A DNA stretch of 50,860 bases. Origin: Leptospirales bacterium (lineage in GTDB: Bacteria > Spirochaetota > Leptospiria > Leptospirales > Leptonemataceae). Location of the stretch: the NCBI GenBank assembly GCA_019694685.1, contig JAIBBM010000029.1, positions 1-50,860 on the forward strand, given 5' to 3'. Under the pieces are notes generated by a model. That model was not told the DNA's origin and made no database searches. It saw only the letters and a list, made by a program, of their open reading frames with translations. The translations under genes and the position numbers were made by a program. Every line of letters starts with the position of its first letter. The first letter of the stretch is position 1. This document shows positions 43,763-50,860 of the stretch, one piece after another.

Positions 43763-45792
43763 AAGAACTTAACCAGTGTTACGCGATTGCCGCGCGTATT
43801 GTATTGCACCAGATCAAATATCGCCAGAGTCATCTTGATGCCGCGTCCATGTTCTAGCCTTTCTTCATTTGCCTGATCTGCTCTTGCTTTTGCGGATTCG
43901 TGATCAAATCCGCGGCCTTCGTCCTCCACCTGGAATATGACTCGATTTGGATTGAGTGAAACATCCACTTTCACTTTTCTACCCGCATAAGCAGGATCCC
44001 TTTGGCGGGCCAGAAGCAAATCGAAGTAAGCACCCTGCGCCATAGCGCGCGTCTTCGTATCGAAGTCGATTTCCAGGTTTCCGTGCTCGACTGCATTGAG
44101 TACCATTTCTCTGACAGCCATCTTGATTTGCTGTGAATCTTCTTCGCTGCAGTATCGTCGCAGGTTGCGCGATATTCTGTGCGAAGCGAGCTCTGAGGTG
44201 CTGATGAGGTTATCCACATAGTACCTGGTTCTTTCTGAATAGAAGAAAGCTTGCAGCGGATCGTCTGCGGGACTCTGCGCCTTGCCAAGAATGGTTCCGT
44301 CATCCCTCAAAAGTTCGAGACGCACCTGCAAGTCTCGCGATTCTCCGAGGCTAGTTTTGAATGCCTGCCTGAATTCAGTATGGTCTCTGGTTTCCAGCTC
44401 CTTTAGCTGAAAAGTAAGTAGCTCGCCTTTCCAGGAACGCGCGGTGTAAGTGATGTCCTGCAATCTTTGCCCAATGATTTTCTTTGGAGAGTAGCCCAGA
44501 TGAGATCCGATGGCGCGATTGACTGTCAGGAATGCAAAGTGGCGATCGAGAGAGAAAATGATGTCCTGGGTATCTTCCACCAGTTTTCTGTATTTCTGCT
44601 CGGAAAGCTCGATGGCTGCTTTCATTGTTTCGAGTTCTTCAACGTGCTTCTTAAGATTCGACCTCAGTACCTGCACTCGGTCAGCGAGAGCAAGGGAAAA
44701 TACGACGGCCTGGATCATTCCTCCAAATTGAATGCCGTATAACGTCATATTATTGGCAGGAAGATATCCCCAGTTGCGAAACGTGAATACAATTCCTCCT
44801 ATCACATAGACCACAACAGCCAGAGTGAAGAGTCGAGCCGGGCGAAAGCCAGACATCATCACTCGAATTCCGGCGATGAGCATGGTGAGGAGGCATGGGG
44901 TGGCCATGGCCGCCGCGATTTTTCCCGTTGTCTGAGGTTCTACCAGAAGGAAAGATAGACTCGAAGCAAGTGCTATGATTCCAGAGAATTCAATCCAGCG
45001 ATTGAGCCAGGGTGCAGTCGTGACTGTTTGAAGAAAGCTTCGGGTGAATTGAAGGGATAGAGCGATATAGAGGCAAACCCAGGGTCCGTTGAAGCGATAT
45101 GTGAGGGCAGGCGTGTTTGGCCAGAGAAATTCAAACGCGAGTCCGTTTGTGGAGAGGGCGTATACGGTGCCTGCGGAAACATAAAGCAAATAGCTGACAT
45201 AGCTTCTTTCGCGTATGATCACCAGAACAAAGAGGTTGTAGACCAGCATGCAAAGCATGGTGCCGTAGTAGATCCCGAGTAGCAAAGTTTCGATCCAGTC
45301 AGATTGCGCGAATGCGGCGGGAGTCATGATGCGAACTGGAATTCCCACGAGCCCTTTTGTTTGCACGCGCAGGTAAAGAGTGGTTTGTTTTTCTATATGA
45401 ATGGGAAAGATAAAGTATCTGTGAAAGATTTCGCGCGAAGAGAATGGCTTCTCCGCGCCGAGTTCGCGTACGCGTTCGCCTTCGAACAGCGTTACCCGCC
45501 CAAGAAGAGGGGCGCGAATGATCAGGTACAGGTCACGAGGGGTGCGTGACGTAAGATCCAGGCGCGCCCAGATGGCAGAAGAAGTAATTCCGAAGTTCAG
45601 GTCGTTTGCGCGCGATTGGACCCAGGCAGTTTCCGGCATGGCGCGGACTTGTTCATAGGTGAGTGCTCCGCCTGCGTCTTCGAGTGAGCCTACAAATGAT
45701 TCGGGCGGACTTTCGTTGATCGCCGTTACGTCCAGAACTCGAGCGTTCAGGGGCAAAGAGGCGGCGATGAGTATCCAGACCGCAAACCTCAT
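43756..45792 (-). CDS. 7TMR-DISM/PAS/RsbW-like serine kinase
   Basis: 678 residues from ATG 45792 (MRFAVWILIAASLPLNA, signal peptide); the longer frame to 45864 lacks it at the front. A 7TMR-DISM sensor and seven membrane helices are followed by a coiled coil, PAS (about 415-530) and a C-terminal RsbW-type HATPase: N-box EMVLNAVEHGN, G1 VEDEGRGFD, G2 HGRGIKMT. No His kinase dimerisation domain is seen, so it probably phosphorylates Ser/Thr of an antagonist or binds a sigma factor. It mirrors the phosphatase at 38501. Confidence 0.88.
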   Translation of the reverse strand: MRFAVWILIAASLPLNARVLDVTAINESPPESFVGSLEDAGGALTYEQVRAMPETAWVQSRANDLNFGITSSAIWARLDLTSRTPRDLYLIIRAPLLGRVTLFEGERVRELGAEKPFSSREIFHRYFIFPIHIEKQTTLYLRVQTKGLVGIPVRIMTPAAFAQSDWIETLLLGIYYGTMLCMLVYNLFVLVIIRERSYVSYLLYVSAGTVYALSTNGLAFEFLWPNTPALTYRFNGPWVCLYIALSLQFTRSFLQTVTTAPWLNRWIEFSGIIALASSLSFLLVEPQTTGKIAAAMATPCLLTMLIAGIRVMMSGFRPARLFTLAVVVYVIGGIVFTFRNWGYLPANNMTLYGIQFGGMIQAVVFSLALADRVQVLRSNLKKHVEELETMKAAIELSEQKYRKLVEDTQDIIFSLDRHFAFLTVNRAIGSHLGYSPKKIIGQRLQDITYTARSWKGELLTFQLKELETRDHTEFRQAFKTSLGESRDLQVRLELLRDDGTILGKAQSPADDPLQAFFYSERTRYYVDNLISTSELASHRISRNLRRYCSEEDSQQIKMAVREMVLNAVEHGNLEIDFDTKTRAMAQGAYFDLLLARQRDPAYAGRKVKVDVSLNPNRVIFQVEDEGRGFDHESAKARADQANEERLEHGRGIKMTLAIFDLVQYNTRGNRVTLVKFFH

Positions 45793-45876
45793 GGACGGAT
45801 TGTGAGCGAGGCGAAACGTCTGAACAGCAATTTTCGTTCTGTTTGACAGAGGCTGCAACCGCACCAGACATTGAGT

Positions 45877-46728
45877 ATGGAATCAGTAGTCGGCGTTCTA
45901 GTCCATCAGGGCGACAGGATGTATCTCAGCGGAGAGGATGGTCGACGTCATTTTGAAGATGATCCTGTCTGGCCCGGGTATGCGATTCACTGGACCGGCA
46001 GGCGCTTGAAGGGCAGGCTCCTTCCACAGATCGACTACGCTACCGGCAAGAAAATGGTCATACTGTGGCCGGATGAACCTCCGGCGCGTCCGAGCGTGGA
46101 GCTGATTTACAATGAAAGGCTGACTCATTACTGGGAGTCTATGATGGGTCACATCGCCATCAACGTCAATGGAGAGATATTCAACTTTTCCAATCTTGTG
46201 AATGAAAACGAAACCATGACACCTGAGGAGTATTACTATCGTCCCGCGCTGGGTGAGTTTGCTCCGCATCCAGTGCGCGGAAAGATTGGAACGGATGAAG
46301 AAGGCAGGCCCTACTATGACAAGTTTGGCAGACTGTTCATGCGATCGGTGCACATCCTGCGCATCTTTGATATTGATCCGCAGGTTGTTCGCAACCATCT
46401 ACAGGAAGTTTTGAAAGAAATACATGCAGCACCCAGGGATCCAAAGAAACCAGAGAATTATGCGCAGTTCAGTGTGCTCAAAAGAAGCTGTGCGACTTAC
46501 ACCAGAGATGCCCTTCGAGCCGCGGGCCTTAAGAAGATCGCCGGAATCATGCCGCGCGATCTATTTGTGAATGCTGCCTATCATACCACCGTTAAGCGGC
46601 ATGGATCTGCGGAAATCATTCAGAAGCCGCAACTCGTTGTTCCTGAAGCTCCGCGAAGCGCGCCCACCGCTTTACTCAATCCACTCAATCGTTTGCGCAA
46701 TTCATCCATTTCCTATAAACCGCAATAG
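45877..46728 (+). CDS. Possible permuted NlpC/P60-like protein
   Basis: 283 residues from ATG 45877; TTG 45871 is an alternative. A His in MGHIAINVNGEIFNFS precedes a Cys in KRSCATYTRDALRAAG, the order of permuted NlpC/P60 or DUF4105-type cysteine peptidases. No signal peptide is seen. The assignment is tentative. It ends in a 27-bp tail-to-tail overlap with the next gene. Confidence 0.55.
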   Translation: MESVVGVLVHQGDRMYLSGEDGRRHFEDDPVWPGYAIHWTGRRLKGRLLPQIDYATGKKMVILWPDEPPARPSVELIYNERLTHYWESMMGHIAINVNGEIFNFSNLVNENETMTPEEYYYRPALGEFAPHPVRGKIGTDEEGRPYYDKFGRLFMRSVHILRIFDIDPQVVRNHLQEVLKEIHAAPRDPKKPENYAQFSVLKRSCATYTRDALRAAGLKKIAGIMPRDLFVNAAYHTTVKRHGSAEIIQKPQLVVPEAPRSAPTALLNPLNRLRNSSISYKPQ

Positions 46729-47238
46729 ACGAAATTCGAAAGCTTCTTTCACGGCGTGGTTGATTGGCATTTGTTCGTTCATCCACCCGGGTCGAATGGA
46801 TCGGAGGCGCGAAGACCAGTCTGAGTAAAGCGGAGCGGTGACTGCACTCTCTACCGCGGCAGCTGTCTGATCCGGAGCCTCGTGACTGTGCACGCTGCAA
46901 GGCCTGAAACCAATGCTTCCGTCTCTCTTTCTGTGCGACGCAAAGCCAAACAGCCGGCACACGAGGGGCCTTGCCTCGTAGGCGAGACATTGTCCCCGGC
47001 CATTTCCTTTCGATTCATAGAACATGCATATAGAAGAGTCCGGTACAGTGCCGTTAGGCGGCATAGAAGCGGCAAGCAAGATGGCCTCGAGAGGTGTTGC
47101 CGTGACGTTCGGGTTTTCGCAGCATCGTCCGCATCCGGAGGGGCAGGCGAGCCCGGTCGTGGCCACAAAATCTGCAATTTTAGCGTCCAGCGCCGAGTAT
47201 TCTTTTCGAACCTCTTCGATCAGGCTCTCTGCGTCCAT
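46702..47238 (-). CDS. YkgJ-family cysteine-cluster protein
   Basis: 178 residues with the family's cysteine pattern: ACPSGCGRCCENP near residue 32, ICMFY, QCLAYEARPLVCRLFGFA and RPCSVH, likely binding zinc or an Fe-S cluster. Function of the family is not established. The gene is divergent from the SGNH gene and overlaps its 3' neighbour. Confidence 0.85.
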   Translation of the reverse strand: MDAESLIEEVRKEYSALDAKIADFVATTGLACPSGCGRCCENPNVTATPLEAILLAASMPPNGTVPDSSICMFYESKGNGRGQCLAYEARPLVCRLFGFASHRKRDGSIGFRPCSVHSHEAPDQTAAAVESAVTAPLYSDWSSRLRSIRPGWMNEQMPINHAVKEAFEFRLLRFIGNG

Positions 47239-47334
47239 GCCCCAGGGGTGGAGCGGGTATTCAAAATGTCAAGGGAACCATAGCGATTGCCGATTCCTGC
47301 TTTCGCGGATACGTGCCCGTTTGAATTTCGTCCA

Positions 47335-48051
47335 ATGCGGGCCTTGCCCTCAATCTTACTTGTTTTTTTTGGCATTCTGGTGTCTTGCCAGACACAGACC
47401 AGAGCCCCGGAAGCACTCCCGTCGATTTTGATTGTGGGGGATTCCATCATTCTGGGGAAGCTTGGCGAATATCTGGAGACGGAGCTTGGCCGGCGCGGAC
47501 ATGAGGTTCATCGTCATGCTATGGTGTCTTCCGGACTCAGCGGATTACATGATTACAACTGGCCGGAAGCAACGTATGATTACATAGACCGATACCATCC
47601 GGATCTACTGATTGCCATGTTTGGTGCAAATGACAGCCTCGCTGTGAAGAACTACGCGGACGATGCAAAGTTTACTTTCTTTAGTGATTCGGGATTTCGC
47701 GAACGTTATGCGCGCAAGGTGCGACTTTTCCTCAGTCTGAATGCTCCGAGAGTGAAAACTGTCTACTGGGTGGGACAGCCAAACCTGGATCACCACGAGT
47801 TGACTCCTAAATTCCCTGTGCTCAATGAAATCTATGCGCAAGAAGTGGCGCGAGTTCCCAATGGTGTGTTCATTCCAGTATGGGACTTTACTTCGAACGC
47901 GGGAAAATACAAACCTGTGATGGCGGATGCAACCGGGGTCGTCGGTCCACTCAAATGGGACTTTGTCCACTTTACACCTCACGGCGGTAAGGTGCTCGGG
48001 GATCATATTATAGAGGCGATCTACAACCATCGGCGGTCTCATGATCGTTGA
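47335..48051 (+). CDS. SGNH-hydrolase-like lipoprotein
   Basis: 238 residues from ATG 47335 (MRALPSILLVFFGILVSC, lipobox LVSC); an earlier frame to 47287 is unlikely. SGNH blocks: SILIVGDSIILGKLG with the nucleophile Ser, an AMFGANDSL block, and a late VHFTPHGG with the catalytic His. It resembles the DUF459 type. The stop overlaps the start of the SGNH-MBOAT gene, so both are probably made together and may act on the same glycan. Confidence 0.8.
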   Translation: MRALPSILLVFFGILVSCQTQTRAPEALPSILIVGDSIILGKLGEYLETELGRRGHEVHRHAMVSSGLSGLHDYNWPEATYDYIDRYHPDLLIAMFGANDSLAVKNYADDAKFTFFSDSGFRERYARKVRLFLSLNAPRVKTVYWVGQPNLDHHELTPKFPVLNEIYAQEVARVPNGVFIPVWDFTSNAGKYKPVMADATGVVGPLKWDFVHFTPHGGKVLGDHIIEAIYNHRRSHDR

Positions 48052-50860
48052 ATTCAGAAAGGCTGCTTTTGTTTTTATCGTGGCCGGGGTTACGACTCTG
48101 GCGGCGCTGCTGGCAGAGAGGCCAGAAGTACCGGCAGAGGTCAGGTCCTGGCTGCCGCGCATCAATGATCTTGCCCCTGACCTTCCCGGCTTTCCATGGC
48201 CGGGCGCGAAAAATTCACCTTCCGATCATCGCACGGCCCCGGGCGAAGCCACTTCGCGTGATCTGAAGACCGGAGGCGAGACAAAGACCGGAGTTCCGCA
48301 GAAAGAGAAGGTGCTTCTCGAGAATGAAAAGGCACTGGAGGGTGTCCTTCGCACGCTTGGAAGAAAGGATAGGCCCGTGCGAATCGTTCACTCGGGCGAT
48401 TCACTGATGTGGGCAGACAACGTATCTTCGCGGCTCCGTCGTCATCTTCAATCCAGATACGGAGATGGCGGCCGCGGAATTGTAAGCATTGTAAATTCAC
48501 CGGATTCAGTGGTGCAGGACATTCGCATTGAACCCACTGGATTTTCGCTCCAAAAAATTTCAGGAGCGTTTCCTCAGGGAGTGGATTCTAAACTTGGATT
48601 TTTCAGCAGATCTTCGCAGTCGATCGCAGATCCTGCGAACGTGCAGTTTTCATTTCCGGATGGTTCAAGTCCGATTCACAAGGCCAGAGTGGTCTGGTCT
48701 GGAAACGGTACGGTCAACCTTGCAAGCAACGGAAAAACTCTGGATACAGCGACAAAGGTGGTAGAAGGTGCATGTCGCCTGACGGTAGCAGAGACAGGCG
48801 CAGAAGGTGTTCATGCAATCACAATGCAGGCGTCTGGCTTGCCTGTGATCCACGCGGCTATCTTCGAGTCTTCGTCCGGAGTTTCTTATTCAGCTCTAGT
48901 GACCATGGGCATCCATCAGGCCTGGGTTCGCACGGTATCGGATGAAAACTTCATCTGCGGATGGAGAGCCGCCGCTCCTGATCTCGTGATTTTTCAATTT
49001 GGCCTCAATGAGTCTGCTTCCATTGACACGTACTACAATGGTTTTTCGCAGTCCGTCTACGAAACTGACCTGCGCGCATACTACACGAGGCTTCGAAAGG
49101 CATTGCCTGATGCCGCAGTGCTCATTGTAGGTCCGCTCGATCGAGTAAAATCAGCGGACGGAGGACTGGTTCCTGTCGCGGCACAGACACAGGTTCGAGA
49201 AGTGCAGCGTAAGATCGCGCGAGAGTTTGGTTTCGCGTTCTATGATACTGCGGTGGCTCTCGGGCCTTCTCACGTTTCTGAATTCATGGCAAAGGGTTTT
49301 TTTCTATCTGATTATATGCATCTGTCTGTGTCGGGAGGCAATGCAGTGGCAGACGCGATGATTCGCGACATTTTTGCCGGAGATAGTCCGCCAGAGAAAG
49401 CCAGCACTGTAGTGGAGAAAAAATCAGAAGATCGAACCATTCTTTTTCATTCCGTTCGTTATGCGTGGTATCTCGGTGGAGTCATTCTCATGGCGGGGCT
49501 TCTCAGACGCTTCGTTCGCCTTCGCATGTATGTGCTTATGGCTGCCTCTATGTATTTCTATGCATCCTGGCGACTCTGGGCGCTGGGGCTTCTTGTTCTA
49601 ACCGCGACCGTGGACTACATCCTTGCTCGAGGCATTGAAAACAAGCGTCTGGAAGATACAGAATCGTCCAGAAGATGGGCCGGATTTCTACTGTTCCTTT
49701 CCCTTTCGAGCAATCTGGGAATCCTGTTTTTCTTTAAGTACTATAACTTTTTTGCGTCAAGCGCCGTGCAGGCTGCAGGATGGTTTGGACTGCACGCGGA
49801 TTTCCCCGTTCTGAGCCTGATTCTCCCTGTGGGAATTTCCTTTTATACATTTCAGAGTCTTTCTTATACGATCGACGTGTATCGCGGTGTGGAGCCGGCG
49901 GAGAAGAGCCTGCCCAGACTATTGTTCTTTGTGAGTTTCTTCCCTCAACTTGTGGCCGGGCCAATCGTGCGCGCGAGGCATTTCCTTCTGCGTCTGAGAG
50001 AAGACATGCGCCACCTTACACCGAGTATGCGACAGTTTCAGACAGGCATCTTTCTTATTATGAAAGGGCTTACGAAGAAACTCGCGGCTGACTGGATCGC
50101 TGTGCAAATGGTGGACCGCGTTTACCAGAATCCTGGCATGTTTACATCTGCGGAAATACTGGCGGCAGTTTATGGATATGGCCTTCAAATATACGGCGAT
50201 TTTTCTGGTTATACTGACATTGCGCTCGGAAGTGCCAGGCTACTTGGATATCGCCTGACTGTAAATTTTGACCGTCCTTACATGTCTTATTCCATCACTG
50301 ACTTCTGGAGAAGATGGCATATTTCTCTGGGGAGCTGGTTTAGGGATTATCTCTACATTCCCCTGGGAGGTGGTCGCTCTCACGCCGGGTTGAATTTGTT
50401 CATCACCATGACGATTGCGGGGCTGTGGCATGGCGCCGGCTGGAACTTCGTAATATGGGGAACTTTCTATGGTGCGATGCTTGCGTTTGAGCGTGCGACG
50501 GGTCTGTCAAAAACGTCCACCGCAAATGGTTGGAAAATGCTGCGCATCTTGATTACTCTGCACCTGGTCTTGTTTGGCTGGATTCTATTTCGCGTGGATT
50601 CCATGGAAACCTTTAGAGGAGTGATGGGAGGACTTTCGCGGCTAGAGTTTAGATCTCCCAATCTGAACTGGATTCAAATCCTGGTTCTATGCGCTGGATA
50701 TGGATTGCACCTGGTTCCGGTGAGATGGATCCTGCGACTGCGCGCAAGGTATGCTCTCCTTCCAGTTTATGCAGCTGCCACTTTATGCGCGATCTTTCTA
50801 TTGATCGCCGGACACCTGGCCGTTCCGCAAGCAGTCCCGTTCATCTATTTCCAGTTTTGA
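48041..50860 (+). CDS. SGNH-MBOAT O-acyltransferase fusion
   Basis: 939 residues. An N-terminal helix leads to a periplasmic SGNH domain (GDS at about 119-121, GLNES, then a late DYMHLS), followed by an AlgI-type MBOAT domain from about 465 with some ten membrane helices. The MBOAT catalytic His is about 797 in GLWHGAGW; LPVGISFYTFQSLSYTID and FFPQLVAGPI are typical of AlgI. It probably moves an acyl group across the membrane and transfers it to a polysaccharide. The stop codon is the last base of the window. Confidence 0.92.
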   Translation: MIVEFRKAAFVFIVAGVTTLAALLAERPEVPAEVRSWLPRINDLAPDLPGFPWPGAKNSPSDHRTAPGEATSRDLKTGGETKTGVPQKEKVLLENEKALEGVLRTLGRKDRPVRIVHSGDSLMWADNVSSRLRRHLQSRYGDGGRGIVSIVNSPDSVVQDIRIEPTGFSLQKISGAFPQGVDSKLGFFSRSSQSIADPANVQFSFPDGSSPIHKARVVWSGNGTVNLASNGKTLDTATKVVEGACRLTVAETGAEGVHAITMQASGLPVIHAAIFESSSGVSYSALVTMGIHQAWVRTVSDENFICGWRAAAPDLVIFQFGLNESASIDTYYNGFSQSVYETDLRAYYTRLRKALPDAAVLIVGPLDRVKSADGGLVPVAAQTQVREVQRKIAREFGFAFYDTAVALGPSHVSEFMAKGFFLSDYMHLSVSGGNAVADAMIRDIFAGDSPPEKASTVVEKKSEDRTILFHSVRYAWYLGGVILMAGLLRRFVRLRMYVLMAASMYFYASWRLWALGLLVLTATVDYILARGIENKRLEDTESSRRWAGFLLFLSLSSNLGILFFFKYYNFFASSAVQAAGWFGLHADFPVLSLILPVGISFYTFQSLSYTIDVYRGVEPAEKSLPRLLFFVSFFPQLVAGPIVRARHFLLRLREDMRHLTPSMRQFQTGIFLIMKGLTKKLAADWIAVQMVDRVYQNPGMFTSAEILAAVYGYGLQIYGDFSGYTDIALGSARLLGYRLTVNFDRPYMSYSITDFWRRWHISLGSWFRDYLYIPLGGGRSHAGLNLFITMTIAGLWHGAGWNFVIWGTFYGAMLAFERATGLSKTSTANGWKMLRILITLHLVLFGWILFRVDSMETFRGVMGGLSRLEFRSPNLNWIQILVLCAGYGLHLVPVRWILRLRARYALLPVYAAATLCAIFLLIAGHLAVPQAVPFIYFQF

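Noticed and set aside
1..50860. tRNA, rRNA or CRISPR arrays
   Set aside because: None were recognised on either strand; short tRNA genes cannot be excluded without a covariance search.

Overview
The window looks like a spirochaete of the order Leptospirales. It carries two lipoproteins with the leptospiral DUF1554 domain, several lipoproteins with relaxed spirochaetal lipoboxes, 7TMR-DISM signalling proteins, a long-form acyl-CoA dehydrogenase and an arsenosugar-type radical SAM gene. The chromosomal part looks close to 50% G+C by eye, which fits Leptonema or Turneriella better than Leptospira itself. This placement is inference; no rRNA or marker gene is present.

Region 1 (about 1-11252) is a mobile island, clearly richer in A+T than the rest over much of its length. 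Two apparently identical 1064-bp IS1595/ISXO2-like copies (136-1199 and 10181-11244) lie in direct orientation at its ends. The outer flanks of the pair carry the same 8 bp (GTAGTTTA at 128-135 and 11245-11252), as expected either for a composite transposon or for a 10,045-bp circle that recombined into a resident IS copy. The cargo is plasmid- or phage-like: an apparent fusion of an SF1 (UvrD/Rep-like) helicase to a filamentous-phage pII/CRI-type replication initiator; a divergent operon with a tyrosine recombinase, a small basic protein and two unknown proteins; an XRE regulator; a lipoprotein; a two-gene C5 DNA methyltransferase operon; and an HNH nuclease with an unknown basic protein behind the transposase. 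A 15-bp G+C-rich sequence with a perfect 14-bp palindromic core occurs three times in the island. The fusion initiator, the repeated palindrome and the IS-bounded circle are the best candidate for an undescribed system.

Region 2 (11.3-28.3 kb) is chromosomal and rich in envelope proteins: SH3-domain proteins, an exported formylglycine-generating-enzyme-like lipoprotein, DUF2130, DUF1554 and NHL-repeat lipoproteins, a class III adenylate cyclase, a ceramidase-like membrane protein, an Fe-S/FAD electron-transfer pair, an AhpD-like/ArsS arsenosugar pair and a lone TIR-like nucleotide-binding protein.

Region 3 (28.3-38.5 kb) holds a small zinc-ribbon gene, a DUF2157-DUF4401-GDYXXLXY membrane operon that continues into a hydrolase and an exported protein, a glycosyltransferase-like gene, a zinc phospholipase C/P1-nuclease-like protein, an acyl-CoA dehydrogenase and a UbiA-like protein.

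Region 4 (37.7-50.9 kb) is dominated by signalling. A minus-strand operon runs from a periplasmic binding lipoprotein through a diguanylate cyclase and a 7TMR-DISM/SpoIIE phosphatase to the UbiA-like protein. Next to it are a stand-alone HATPase and a 7TMR-DISM/PAS/RsbW-like kinase, suggesting a partner-switching network. The window closes with two SGNH hydrolase-type genes, the second fused to an MBOAT acyltransferase whose stop codon is the last base.
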